64,000 nucleotides of DNA from Stomoxys calcitrans (GCF_963082655.1 NC_081553.1:128989736-129053735), one strand, 5' to 3'. Positions 34,400 to 46,240 are shown, numbered from the stretch's first letter. Notes: generated by a model from the letters alone, not told the origin. A program made the numbers and translations.

Positions 34400-35445
34400 T
34401 TTGTCCCATTAGCCAAACTTTAAAATCTCTGACACCATGTGTTTCGAGATGTCTTTTTCAAAAGACTTCTTGGCTGGAGCATCTTCATTCATTCTGACAA
34501 CATGACCTAGCCAAAGCAACCGTTGTTCTTTAATACGTTTAACTATGCTAACTTCATCATACAGCTCATACAATTCTCCATTAATTCCAAATCGTCCATA
34601 AATTTTACTAAAAATCGTTCTCTCAAACACTCTAAGCACTGCCTCGTCTGCTTTCGCAAGCACCCATGCCTCGGAACACGAGTAGTATCATAGTCTTGTT
34701 TTATTTAATCTTCGACTGTCTAGTCGGTGGCTTTGTTTCTAAACAGCTTGCTTAATCCAAAGTAGCTTCTGTTGTTAGTATTATTAGTCGATTTATTTCA
34801 AAACTGGTGTCATTCGATTCGGTTCTATCTCGTGGCTCCCAACTTTCTCCATTTACGTTATTTGCTCGGGTGTCAAAGGCGTTGTGGGAGTTGATACCAT
34901 CCATTTTGTTCTCCATTTACTGCCATACCCACTTTCACTAATTCTTTCACAGTCTGCAGTTACTACTTCCGGTGACCGACCCATGATACCGATGTCGTCT
35001 TCCTAGGAGAGAAGCATGTGTTCTCTTGTGGTTAGTGTGCCATATCTATTCACATTTGCAACTCGTATAATCTTCTCCAGCTGAATATTAAAGAGATCAC
35101 ACGATAGGCTGTCTCCTTGTCTGAAACCTCGTATGGATTAAATGGTTCGAAGAGATCCTTTCCTATTCTTACTGAGGAACGCGTATCAGTAAGTGTCATC
35201 CTGCAGAGTCTTATTAATTTTGCAGAGATACCAAACTCAGACATGGCTTGAAATACCTTTGAACGTAAAGGAATATCGAAGGTGGCTTTGTAGTCAACAA
35301 AGAGATGGTAGGTGTTGATTTATCCTTCTCTGGTCTTTTCCAGGATTTGGTGCAGTGTGAATATCTGGTTCAGGATGGATTTACAAGGCTTATACATCAG
35401 AGATTTTTTTTCCCTTTTAAGCGGGTTTACGAACTTAATTTGTAT
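34400..35445 (-). pseudogene. LINE fragment L4: RTE-like reverse transcriptase, broken
   Basis: This is a remnant of a LINE reverse transcriptase on the minus strand. From the right it reads ILNQIFTLHQILEKTREG (35320-35505 frame), then, after a stop, FVDYKATFD near 35300 (RT motif A). Next comes MSEFGISAKLIRLCRMTLTD with RIGKDLFEPF (35050-35244). The 'YADD' region near 35010 is degraded to EDDIGIMG preceded by a stop. The tail 34409-34663 reads ADEAVLRVFERTIFSKIYG and LLWLGHVVRMNEDAPAKKSF, typical of RTE-like LINEs in insects. It has several frameshifts and stops and no endonuclease. The exact clade is inferred. Confidence 0.7.
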
Positions 35446-35448
35446 GAA

Positions 35449-35735
35449 GAACAAGTAAAAACGTGCTAAGATCGGCCGGTCGGACTTGTGGGTATCCAGC
35501 ACCATAGATTTCGCTAAAAATTTGCCTTTATTAACTCAGTTCGTATTTGAATTTTTCTACAAGAACCCATTCGGGAATTGGTTGCGGCTACTATCGTCTC
35601 AGGTAGTCATATGGAGGCATCGGTATGTTAGATGTCTATACCAGTATATATACCGATTCGAATCACACACAGACGCTGGAAGTCAGAGCAGAACTTTCTT
35701 TCAGCAAAAATCTTGACACAAAGATTTCAAAGATT
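35449..35735 (-). mobile_element. DINE-1-like element, family C, 3' part
   Basis: GAACAAGTAAAAACGTGCTA, stem ATCGGCCGGTCGGA and GTGGGTATCCAGCACCATAG give the 3' terminus in reverse. Diverged body sequence follows. Confidence 0.6.
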
Positions 35736-36033
35736 TCAGCCAAATTAGATGGAAGAGCTGGCTTCTAGAGGCTCGTATTCGTATTTCTTATGCGAATGAG
35801 CTGAAATATTACACAATGACCTCTACAATATTCAGCATTCATTAATGAGCCGAATCGGACTATAACTTGATATAAGAACTGTTATACTATTGGAGCAATA
35901 GTATAACAGTTCTTATTCAATATTCTTTGTTTGCCTAAAAAAGAGAATACCGCGCATAGAACTCGACAAATTCGATTCATGGCGGAGGATATATAAGATT
36001 CGGCCCGGCCGAACTTAGCACGCTCTTACTTGT
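35736..36033 (+). mobile_element. DINE-1-like element, family A, 3' part
   Basis: Body motifs lead to GAACTCGACAAATTCGATTC, GGCGGAGGATATATAAG, the stem TTCGGCCCGGCCGAA and CTCTTACTTGTT. It lies back to back with the opposite-strand fragment 35449-35735, both 3' termini facing outward. Confidence 0.7.
35872..35916. repeat. Perfect hairpin: 21-bp stem, 3-nt loop (GAG)
   Basis: ATAAGAACTGTTATACTATTG is followed by GAG and its exact reverse complement. It sits inside a DINE 3' region at a place where other copies have no palindrome. Confidence 0.9.
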
Positions 36034-36035
36034 TG

Positions 36036-36165
36036 ACTGATACAACAGAAATTTGGTACGCAAAGTACACATGTGACCATCAACTTATTTATGTGAGCAA
36101 ATTTTTAGCAAATCCATGGTGGAGGTTTCCAAGATTCGGCCCGTTCGTCAACTAGCAAATTATTT
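36036..36165 (+). mobile_element. DINE-1-like family C 3'-end fragment
   Basis: GCAAATCCATGGTGGAGGTTTCC and AAGATTCGGCCCGTTCG are the 3' subterminal motif and half stem. It is truncated before ACTTGTT. Confidence 0.5.
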
Positions 36166-37890
36166 ATGTCCTCCTCAAAAATGATAATTTTAAAAAAGAA
36201 AATGTTCTCAAAGGGTGCAAATCCTCTTGACAGCTTTTTCATTCAACTAGGCCAAGATATCCATGTTATACGGGTTAACCAAGTTTATTGACCCGAAGCC
36301 TTTCGGGCAGATCACCATTAGGTTGCAAACAAAATTTCGCTTAAATCGGAGACATATTTAAAATTGTGGTGAAGGGCGAGAGTCGTTTTTGAGTTCAAAT
36401 TTAACGTACAAAACTAACCAAAACACTTTAACTTTTATAGATAAGAAGATGATAATTTTGCTGACGAACTGGATGATACATACGCCTTAGCACATAAATA
36501 AAAATTTAAGAATTTCACCATGAAATAGGTTTGAGAAATACTTTTCACCATAAAGTTACAATCACGATTCAAATTCGCAAATCACCAAATATCGCTATCA
36601 CACTTAAACCCAAACTTTCCTCTATATAGACTTACAATTCTTTTCCTATACTGAAGTTCATACAGCCCATTAAAAATAATTGAAATGTAAAGCAGAAATC
36701 CTATTCTCACTCTCTCTTTCTCTCTCTCACGCACACACACACACTTGTATGCCTTTTATCAGGATACTAAATGCATAACGAAAATTTTGCAAAAACATCA
36801 GCACAGAACAAAACAGGTGAGGCAAGGGAAATGGTTCGAATTAAAAATGCATTTTTCAGCACCAAATGAAAATATAACCCGTAATTAATGGCAATCTAAG
36901 ACAAGTGCAACAACAACAGCGGCAACAATTTTCGATGATTTATTATGGAACTGTATGCGTGTGGTGTGAGAATGTAGTGAGTTTGCAGGCTTTTATCAAG
37001 AGTTTTGGCTGAGGAGGTGGCTATTGGAAGACCTGGGCGTATCATATATAGAGCCTTTTAATTGACCACCAGGCAATCCAATAAAAAATTTACAAACAAC
37101 AAAACAACTGCAAACAATAAACGCATGTATGTTCATGTGGGCGTGTGTGTATGTGCAATACCAAGTCTAATTGAACTTTCTTTAACGAGTCAATTTGGCT
37201 CAAAAAAAAAAAAAAAAAACACGAATAAAAGTGGGAAAATGCGTACGAACACACCTACCCATATGTGGCAAAGGGTGAACTGCCAATCTCAAGGACTCAA
37301 AAAGCATAAACGCCGAATTGAATACACCACTCGAACTTAATGTGTGCTGTTTATAGCATTGATTGTTTTGTAAAATAAAATTTTTCGTTTCGATTCGTTG
37401 GAGGAGAAAACGTTTACGAATTTTTCGTTAAGTAAGTTAAGTGGCTTTCAAGCATTTTGATTACGAATGGCCACTTTTTAGTATAAAGTCGTGCAAAATG
37501 AATTGCTCCACACTTGATTGAATGTTGAAGTCGGTCTAGCATAAATAAGCCTCGCAGTCATAGCCAGTCAATCTCCATTAATTTTTTCTATATACCTGGT
37601 ATCATATGTAACACCAGAATGGACCTACTTACATTGTCCAACCCCTATTGTGGGATGCAAATTTAATTTCCAAATGTCCAACAAACAACAAACTTTAAGA
37701 GTATGATGATTAACTATAAAACTGTTGACTTGATTGTTTAAATAGCCACCACCTTAGAAAGGGGGTATTATAATTCTACCATGCCCGTTTGCAACACAAC
37801 CACATACAGAGTAGTTGACACGAAGTGTTACCAAGTTCACACTGGTATATCAGTCAGACTAGAAACTACAGCTTCTGAGTTTATTTAAAA
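36166..37890. other. Low-copy DNA with CT/CA and poly-A tracts; no gene recognised
   Basis: A CT run followed by CA (about 36710-36745) and a run of 19 A (about 37201-37219) are visible. A 92-codon frame at 37062 spans the poly-A and shows no motif. A DINE-like scrap may lie near 37755-37785 (CACCTTAGAAAGGGGGTATT). Confidence 0.45.
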
Positions 37891-38632
37891 ACAAGTAAAA
37901 GCGTGCTAAGTTCGGCCGGGCCGAATCTTATATACCCTCCACCATAGATTGCATTTGTCGAGTTCTTTTCCCGATATCTCCTTTTAGGCAAGCAAAGGAT
38001 AAAATAAAATAATTGATTTAATATTGGTGCTATTTCAAGTTATTGCCCAATTCGGACCATATCAGGTTATGGATCGATTTATACCATACTTAGCACAGTA
38101 GTTGGAAGTCATATCGAAACACGTTGTTCAAAATTTCAGCCATATCGGATAGGAATTGCGCCCTCTAGACGCTCAAGAAGTCAAGATCCCAGATCGGTTT
38201 AGATGGCAGATATATCAGGTTATGCACCGCTTTAAACCATACTTAGCACAGTTGATGGAAGTCATAATAGAACAACTCTTACATTTCAGCCAAATCGGAT
38301 AAGAATGGTGCCCTCTAGTGGCTCAAGAAGTCAAGATCCAAGATCGGTTTATATGGCACCTTTATCAAAACATGGACCGATATAGTCCTTTTACAATACC
38401 AACCGACCTACACTAATAAGAAGCATTTGTGCAAAATTTTAAGCGGCTAGCTTTACTCCTTCGAAAGTTAGCGTGCTTTCGACAAACAGACGGACGGACA
38501 TGTCTAGATCGACTTAAAATGTCATGACGATCAAGAATATATACACTTTATGGGGTCTAAGACGGATATTTCGAGGAGTTACAAACAGATGGACGAAATT
38601 AGTATACCCCCATCCTATGATGGAGGGTATAA
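37891..38632 (-). mobile_element. DINE-1-like element, family A, complete short copy (742 bp)
   Basis: AACAAGTAAAAGCGTGCTAA with stem TTCGGCCGGGCCGAA is at the left and CCTATGATGGAGGGTATAAC at the right. It has about three body units. The core is shortened to CAGACGGACGGACATG. It gives a good small reference copy of family A. Confidence 0.8.
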
Positions 38633-38912
38633 CAAGTAAAAATGCGTTATCTTCGGCCACCCGAACTTTGGATACCCACCACCTCGAGTAATCATAATCT
38701 GGTGAAAAATGTATAATTTTTGCAAATTTAAAAAATTTTGCCGATTTAAGGTCTTAGGCTCATAAAAATGAGCCTAAGACCTTAAATCGGCGGAATGGTC
38801 TATATGGGGGCAATATCAAGAAAAAGTCCGATGTAATAGTCCATCTTCGAACTTAACCTGCCTATGGACAAAAAAAGGAATCTGTGCAAATTTTCAGCTT
38901 AATATCTCTATT
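38633..38912 (-). mobile_element. DINE-1-like family B fragment containing a palindrome
   Basis: AAGTAAAAATGCGTTATCTTC and CCACCCGAACTTTGGATACC form the 3' terminus. Right of 38768 the body is in reverse orientation; 38740-38763 is an inverted copy of that body. It stops at CAATATCTCTA, where the next element begins. Confidence 0.6.
38740..38791. repeat. Perfect hairpin: 24-bp stem, 4-nt loop (AAAA)
   Basis: GCCGATTTAAGGTCTTAGGC plus TCAT pairs exactly with 38768-38791. Both arms are DINE family-B body sequence, so one arm is an inverted copy of the other. Confidence 0.9.
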
Positions 38913-39972
38913 TTTATACCCACCACCGAAGGATGGGGTATATTCAGTTTGTCATTCCGTTTGCAACACATCGAAATATTAATTTCCGACCCTATAAAGT
39001 AGACATATTCTTGATCAGCGTAAAAATCTAAGACGACCTAGACATGTCCGTCTGTCTGTTGAAATCACGCTACAGTCTTTAAAAATAGAGATATTGGGCC
39101 GCACAGATTCTTTTTTTGTCCATAAGCAGATTAAGTTCGAAGATGGGCTGTATCGGACTATATCTTGATATAGCCCCCATATAGACCGATCCGCCGATTT
39201 AGGGTCTTAGGCCCATAAAAGCCACATTTATTATCCGATTTTGCTGAAATTTGGGACAGTGAGTTGTGCATGGTCCTTCGACATCCTTCGGCAATTTGGC
39301 ACAAATCGGTCCAGATTTGGATATAGCTGCCATATAGACAGATCTCCGATTTAGGGTTTTGGGGCCATAATAGCATTTACTGTACGATTTCGGAGAGATT
39401 TGGGACAATTCGTTGTATTAGGCTCTTCGACATCGTTTGTCAATTTGGCCCAGATCGGTTCAGATTTGGATATAGCTGCCATATAAACCGATCTCTCGGT
39501 TATAGGTTTTAGGACCATAAAAGGCACATTTATTGCCCGATTTCGCCGAGATTTGGGACAGTTCGTTGTGTTAGGCTCTTCGGTGTCCTTCTCCAATTTG
39601 GCCCAGATCGGTGCAGATTTGAATATAGCTCCCATATAGACCGATCTCTAGATTTAAGGTTTTGGGTCCATAAAAGGTGCATTTATTGTCCGATTTCGCT
39701 GAGATTTGGGACAGTTCGTTGTATTGGCTTTTCGACATCCGTGTCGCCTATGGTTCCGATCGGTATATTTTTAGTTATAGCTTCTAAAAAGACCAATATT
39801 TTGCTATACATAATTGTACAATGAATTGTACCGATTAGTATTTGGTCCAAATCGGATCATATGTTGATATAACTGCTAAGGGATATAAGGTATACAATTT
39901 TCACCGGATTTTGATGAAAGGTGGTTTACGTATATACCCGAGGTGGTGGGTATCCAAAGTTTGGCCTGTAGC
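38913..39972 (+). mobile_element. DINE-1-like element, family B, near full length
   Basis: TTTTTATACCCACCACCGAAG and ATGGGGTATATTCAG form the 5' hairpin. ATTTCCGACCCTATAAAGTA and TGTCCGTCTGTCTG follow. Several body units of about 150 bp have CATATAGACCGATC. The 3' GAGGTGGTGGGTATCCAAAG runs into half of the stem. It is the uninterrupted reference for the Helitron C target site. Confidence 0.75.
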
Positions 39973-39984
39973 GCAATTTGAACA

Positions 39985-40134
39985 GATAGACGGACGGACA
40001 TGGCTAGATTGTCTTAGATTTTTACGCTGATCAAGAATATATATACTTTATAGGGTCGCAAATGGATATTTCGATGTGTTGCAAACGGAATGACAAAATG
40101 AATTTACCCCATCCTTCGGTGGTGGGTATAAAAA
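39985..40134 (-). mobile_element. DINE-1-like family B, 5' part
   Basis: GACGGACGGACATGGC, AGAATATATATACTTTATAGG and CATCCTTCGGTGGTGGGTAT are the core, block and 5' hairpin in reverse. It abuts the 3' edge of the preceding plus-strand copy. Confidence 0.7.
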
Positions 40135-40394
40135 TTTAATTTTCTTTATGAAGCCTGTGTCTAAAGCCATGAGCCTTTCTCGTATCAACATTTCTGTATT
40201 TGTTGTTTTGAACACAATATCAAATATCAGCTAAAATATTTTTAAATTCCTTCATTTGAATCTGATATTATCTCAATCAGACTGCATGTCGATTATGGGG
40301 GTTCTGTGGAGGGCCCCACAGTCTTGTTTTGTGTTTATTTTTTTCTAAGTCGACGGCATCTGGTGTCAAAAATTTATATCAGATTCGTGCTCCA
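40135..40394. other. Low-copy DNA ending in a Helitron-like scrap
   Basis: About 40330-40398 (TTATATCAGATTCGTGCTCC) resembles a Helitron array unit in reverse. The rest is unrecognised. Confidence 0.35.
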
Positions 40395-41705
40395 CTTAAC
40401 AATGACGTTTTCTTAGAACCACACCCATAGACTCGAATTCCCCTGGAATGTGCAAGGTATTTCCTAGTCTCGTAAACTCGTCCGCTTTACAATTCCCTGG
40501 GACATCTATATGGCCCGGCATCCAGAACAGGTGAGTTTTGATCGATTCAGCCATCTTGTTAAGAGATCTGCAACAGTCGAGGACGGTTTTTGAATTCAGA
40601 AATACGTTATCCAGGGTTTTTATAGCTGCCTGGCTGTTTGAGAAGATATTTATGCCAGTTGTCGTTATGCCATTATATCTTAGCCATTCCACAACTTCTT
40701 TAATTGTAGGGATCTCCACTTGATACACATATACGACCAGTTCTTGTTTTTCAGAGAACACCCCAAAGCCCAACTGGCTGTCTAGTTTGGAACCATCCGT
40801 ATAGAACTGTGTGACTTCGATTACCAGGGGTACCGTAGTTCCCATCGGTTCTATCAGGAATAGTGGTACATATCTTTTTATCAAAAAGCGGCTTAGGTAG
40901 GGTGTAATACAAACTGCCTGGAACATCGGATATTGTATCAAGGATAACGCAGTGTCCGTAGCCGCCACATGACTAAAGAGAAAGGTCCCTTAATCTCACG
41001 GCAGTGGTCGCAGCAATTTGTGTAGCCACAATGTCCAGAGACATAAGATGTAGCATTCAATTCAGTGCATCAGATGGTGTCGTCCTCAGTGCGGCTGTGA
41101 TGTAAATACAAACACGCCATCCTTTGGATCCGGTTAAGTATTGAACAGTAGGTGGACTTTTGAAGCACGGTCCACCAAACCATTATTAGCATTATAGGTC
41201 TGACAACTTCAGTATATACCCAGTGCAAGTCAAATTTGCCAATTTTTGCAAATTTTGCCCATTAACATTCCACTAAGGAACAGGGACAAACTTCTCACAT
41301 ATCAATGAGAGCAGTCCGATTCAAGTTGTTAAGCTCAATGATAAGGGGCCTCCTTTTTACAGCCGAGTCCGAACGGCGTACCGCAGTGCGACACCTCTTT
41401 GGAGAGAAGTATTACATGGCATAGTACCTTACAAATGTTGCCAGCATTAGAAGGGGAAAACCACCGCTGAAAACTGTTTCTGATGGTCTCGCCAAGATTC
41501 GAACCCAGGCGTTCAGCGTCGTAGGCGGACATGCTAACCTCTGCGCTACGGTGGCCTCCTCCCAGTGCATGTCACGCGATTTAAAACCGCATCTTCTACC
41601 AATGGGTCTCCTGCAGGTGTATAAAACAAGAGTTGCCTTTCTTGCCCTTTCCAAAATGTCGGATTTTAAGTTCAATTTCAAGTCAAGTTCAATGTCCAGC
41701 AGAGC
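40395..41705 (-). pseudogene. LINE fragment L1b: RT C-terminus and RNase H, split by a SINE
   Basis: This is the same LINE family as 19875-20692 and better preserved. From the right (41705), LLDIELDLKLNLKSDILERA and CRRPIGRRCGFKSRDMHW are the RT thumb/connection region. A SINE interrupts at 41228-41560. The region resumes with an RT-tail frame (VVRPIMLIMVWWTVLQKSTY) into the long frame 40968-40396 (190 codons). That frame holds FYTDGSKLDSQLGFGVFS, IFSNSQAAIKTL (second acidic motif altered to Asn-Ser) and HLFWMPGHIDVPGNCKADEF (third region with His and Asp). Endonuclease and core RT are absent. It has at least one frame break and a stop before the long frame. It is non-functional. Confidence 0.8.
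41228..41560 (-). mobile_element. SINE family 1, full length (333 bp), 9-bp target duplication
   Basis: CCCAGTGCA occurs at 41219-41227 and 41561-41569. On the minus strand it starts GGAGGCCACCGTAGCGCAGA (A-box side), has GGGTTCGAATCTTGGCGAG (B-box side), then the body, and ends GGGCAAAATTTGCAAAAATT. It is inserted in LINE L1b. Confidence 0.92.
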
Positions 41706-42111
41706 AACTGATTTAGCTTTCATATAAAATGATCTCCCGATTATACTTCTTGAGCCTATAGAGGGCGCAATTCTTATTTGATTTGAATCAAATTTTGAAC
41801 AAAGACTTATGCTTCAACATGTGTGCCAGATACAGACCATATCGGCTTATAGCTCCCATATAGACTCCCATATAAACCGATCTCCCGATATTACTTCTTG
41901 AGCACCTATAGAGGGCAATTCTTATCCGATTTAGCTGAAATTTTGCACAATGACTTCTACTGTGATCTCCATCAAACTAAGTATATTTTTATCCATTATG
42001 TTTAATTTGTCTATAAAGAGATACTGGGCAAAGAACTTGATAAATGCGATCCATGGTGGAGGGTATATAAGACTCGGCCCGGCTGAAATTAACACACTTT
42101 TACTTGTTTTT
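41706..42111 (+). mobile_element. DINE-1-like family A, 3' part
   Basis: Two body units, then AAAGAACTTGATAAATGCGA, GGTGGAGGGTATATAAG, the stem CTCGGCCCGGCTGAA and TTTTACTTGTTT. It is followed head to tail by another copy. Confidence 0.7.
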
Positions 42112-43038
42112 ACTGGGATATACTAATTTCGTCATTCTGTTTGTAACACCTCGAAATATGCGCCTGAGATCCCATAAAGTATATATATTCTTGATCGTCA
42201 TGTCATTTTAAGTCGATCTAAACTAATGTCCGTCCGTCTGTCCGTCCGTCTGTCTGTCTAAAGCATGCTAACTTTCGAAGGAGAAAAGCTAGCCGTTTAA
42301 AATTTTGCATTAATACTTTCTATTAGTACAGGTCGGTTGGGATTGTAAATGGGCCAAATCGGTCCAAGTTTTGATATAGCTGCCATATAAACCGATCTTG
42401 GGTATTGACTTCTTGAGCCTCTAGAGAGCTCAATTCTCGTCCGATTTGACTTCAATGTTGCACGTGGTGTTTTGGTACCACTTCCAACAACTGCGCTTTG
42501 TATGGTTCGAATCGGTCCTTGTTTTGATATAGCTGCCTATATGGCACCGATCTTGGGTCTTGACTTCTTGAGCCTCTGGGGGGCACAATTCTTATCCGAT
42601 ATGACTGAAATTTTGCACATATCGTTTTGATACAACTTCCCATAATTGTGCCAAGTATGGTCTTAATGAGTCCACAATCTGATATAGCAGCCATATTAAC
42701 CGAGATCCCCATTAGAATTCTGGAGATTTTAGATGGCGCAATTCTTATCCAATTTGGTTAGAATTTTCCATATGTCGTTTTGGTAAGGCTTCCATCAAAT
42801 GTGCCAAGTATGATCTAAATCGATTGATAACCTGATATATTGTAGCTGTCATATGAACCGATCTCATAGTTATTACTCGACTTGCCTAAAATGTTAAAGG
42901 TGGTATTTTTCTATAACTTATAACACCCATGAACAGAAGCTCAAGTTTGAATAATTCATTCGAAGTACTTGAAAATACGATCCATGTTAGGGAGTATAGA
43001 AGATTCGGCCCGGCCGAACTTAGCACGCTTTTACTTTT
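42112..43038 (+). mobile_element. DINE-1-like element, family A, 5' hairpin truncated
   Basis: ACTGGGATATACTAATTTCG begins just inside the usual 5' end. The core CTGTCCGTCCGTCTGTCTG lies near 42239. Several body units lead to the stem TTCGGCCCGGCCGAA and CTTTTACTTTTG. Confidence 0.75.
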
Positions 43039-46000
43039 GTTGCAGTTTTTTTTTTGTTTGTAAGATTTTTCTTTTTTACTTCTCCAAAAGATTAAGGATT
43101 TATTTCATTTAAAATTTGGCCTAAGATACACTTATTTTTTTTATACAAATATCCTACGAGAGATGGTACATTTTAAGTTTAAAACTAACGACTTCGTCAG
43201 CAACCACAGGTGGTTGATTGAGCAAGAGTGGCATGATTTAATTTCAAATGGGAACAGAAATATGTCCATGTGTATTCGATTAAAACGGCAACACTCAATC
43301 GTTTTTTATGCCAATTAGCGTGCTTCGATTCTTTCTTTCCTTTCCTCGACCTCGAAGAAAACGTGCACCTCCGCTGCCAGTCAATTATACCATAAAGTTT
43401 TGGAATTGAAAAAAAAATATTAATTTGGAATAATCAGTTGATCGCTCTGAAATATCTTTTAAAGTGTTTAAAATTTACCCGATCTACACGACTAGTGAGG
43501 AAGGTGTAAAGGTATTTTTTTTTACAGAGAAATTGTGAAGAATAAGTGAATCTTTGCTAATAGACTTTTTTTGGTACAAATAGGCAGTTAGCCAAAGATT
43601 ATTATCTTTGGCTAACTAAATTAATTAAACCGGTACTGTGATGAATGTGGATTGAAGCTTTAAAATAGATGACCGAGAGTTACTACAATCTGTGGAAAGA
43701 AATTACGCCAAGACACCAGAAAAAAAAATTTCCAATCATTCAAATCACCTTTGACTTTGCGGCCGCCTATGGGTTACGAAAAAGTGTTCTGTGATCTTAC
43801 GCTTTATAAAAAAAAATATAGCATAGCAACACATGGTAAAAAGGGTCGCAAAGAAGCATATGTCCAGAAAAATCATAAAAGTCATTACATTCCACTAAAC
43901 ACCGCATTTCAAATTTTGTCTTGCCTAAAGCGGAGACAAGAAAAAAACACTGCGTTTACAACAACAAGCAACGACTTTTTATGATCCCCCGCATACAAGT
44001 TTTTTTTTTCTCATCAACAACAAACCCATGACAATTGCAGGCCTAGGGATCTTTGTAATTTGATAGTTCCGCACACTTCCGGACTAAAAGATTGAGAGCA
44101 GCCCTGTTAAGTCACTCACTTTTGCTTAAGTAATGTTAGTAACATAGAATAATGAAGTATTTAACATAAAGCTTTTTTTTATTGCATTGTTTTTTTTTTT
44201 ATTCGTAGTCTAACAGTTTTAATTTTAATGGCATAAGCCAGGCTTTACTTTATATTCCTAATTAGAAAAAAAATATAAAAAGAATAACAACATAAAGTGC
44301 TTGAGAGAATTTGCTATGTAAATTCTTTATATAGCCCAAAAATCTGTTTGGATTATGGGGGCATGTTAGTTAAGTATTTATTTTCTCTTGTTAATGCTAA
44401 ACGATGATTGATTCTGTTGGAATATTTTAATGAAATTTTTATTTGGAATATATTGCAGAATACGTATGGATTGAGCTCAATGCATCGTTGCAGAATACTA
44501 CGGCTGTGGAAACATTTTTGGTCCAACAATTTCCATTTATTACAGATTATCGTTATCCCAATATGAGGATCTAAAAACGTAAGTCAAGCCTTTATGTTTT
44601 CGATTTTTGTTTTGTACTTAGAGGAACCTTCGAATGAGCCAAATTTGATATTAGTTTCTTATTATTTCGTACACAGAAGTATACGGTCGATTTATATTTT
44701 CTAAGCTTAAATTAGCAATAGATTTAAAAGTTATACTTGATTTTTTTTAATAAAATAATAATGAATTGAAACATGAGATAAATATTTTCCGATATGGGAA
44801 TGGTGCGTTGCAAGATAAATGGTAATGTGGTAAAGTAATTTCGTGGTTATAGACCGATTTAGGGAAATGGATATTAGCATTCAACGGACACGAAATTCAT
44901 TAAGAGTAGAGGGTGGGTTATCATTTGTAAAGTGTCCTGGGCGATAACAACATCTTTCGTCCTCATAGAACAAGCTAAATAGTATTCTTAAATTTTATTG
45001 CCATAGTTTCAGATCCCTTTTATGTTTATTTGTTTTAAAGTCTTAGGATGTACCTATTTTTAGTTCTTATTATTGTCTCAGTAGCTCTTTCAGCAAGGTC
45101 AAAGGACCCTCCCCTATCCGGCGAGCTAAGTTTTTTTTTACATTCTAAGCAGACCAAGCTAAAGAAAAGGAAAATTTTATACATATTCAGAACTTAAGGC
45201 AACACTTTTTAGGGAATAGTGTAGAGAGTGACAGAGAAACAAGCAGCAGAAACCAGCCGAACAAAGAAAATAAAACACCATGACACCAAACCAGTGTAGC
45301 AGCAAAACACTTATGGTGAATTCTGCATGAATAATATTGTTGTTATATGTTGGCTTTCAAAGCGAGTATCGTATCAACAACAAATTTGTACTTTGGGTCG
45401 TTGAGTTTCAAAATAAAATGTTGCAGGAAAAATAACAAATTTCTTGGTCGTTTTTCGGCAAAAGTTGTTATTTTTCAAAATTATTTTTATCTGTATAACA
45501 TTTAGTACTTAAGGAAACATTTGGCACTAATTGCTGTTTTCTTTAGGAGTTAAGCTAAAAAAAACCCTCGTTCCCTTGGCTGAGTTGGTAGCTAACTCTA
45601 CTTAACAGCAGGCAAGTCGCGATTTTGTTTACCACAGTCAATACAGTCAATCAACTACGAATTATCTAAGGGATAAGGTATAGGGTAACGGACTGAAACA
45701 CATTTTTTGGAGCTCTTTCTGCAGAAAACTTAATGTCGATTGCTAAAAGGACCATTGGATTCTATGAAGCTCACACATTCTCTCTAGCTTTTCATGCAAT
45801 TTGTTTCGGATATTCTTAGACAACGTTACTAATTCGACTCAGATTTACACATCCTTTTACTAACTATAGCAAATTTGGGTTTACAAAATTTAATCCTGCA
45901 AAATAGCGCTATTTCGATGCTATTACTTTTCAAATATTTGTTATAGTCATCAACTATGTTAAATTTATATTTCTAAATGATGGCCATCACATATTTGTTT

Positions 46001-46074
46001 AAGACAAAATAAGTTTGTCTAAAATTTCGTTTAATTATTCTTGCACTACCACAGTAGTGGTGTAGGTTTTAATT
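43039..46074. other. AT-rich low-copy DNA; longest stretch free of the window's transposons
   Basis: There are homopolymer T runs, a small palindrome (43586-43617) and a tRNA-like patch near 45585-45640 (TTGGCTGAGTTGGTAGCTAA) that may be a decayed SINE. Frame 43751-43984 (77 codons, Lys-rich) has no motif I recognise. It could be an intron or an intergenic region. Confidence 0.45.
43586..43617. repeat. Perfect hairpin: 14-bp stem, 4-nt loop
   Basis: AGTTAGCCAAAGAT, TATT, then ATCTTTGGCTAACT. It lies in low-copy DNA. Confidence 0.85.
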
Positions 46075-46240
46075 AAAAAGTAAAAGCGCAATAAGTTCGT
46101 GGCGAATCTGGTATACGTTATTTGATCGATTGTTTTTCTAAGCAGACGGTAACAACTTACCCATATCGGATAAGAAATTCAAAATCGGATTATATGAGAG
46201 CCATATCAGGCTATGGACCGATTTCGACCCAGCCTTTGAG
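46075..46240 (-). mobile_element. DINE-1-like 3'-end fragment
   Basis: AAAAAGTAAAAGCGCAATAAG, TTCGTGGCGAATCTGGTATA (collapsed stem) and one body unit (TATCAGGCTATGGACCGATTTCG). A family-D hairpin scrap (CTACCACAGTAGTGGTGTAGG) sits just left at 46047. Confidence 0.55.

Noticed and set aside
43039..46074. Host gene in the transposon-poor stretch
   Set aside because: I found no frame with a domain, no convincing exon with splice sites and no codon bias. It remains possible that it is an intron or carries short exons I cannot see.
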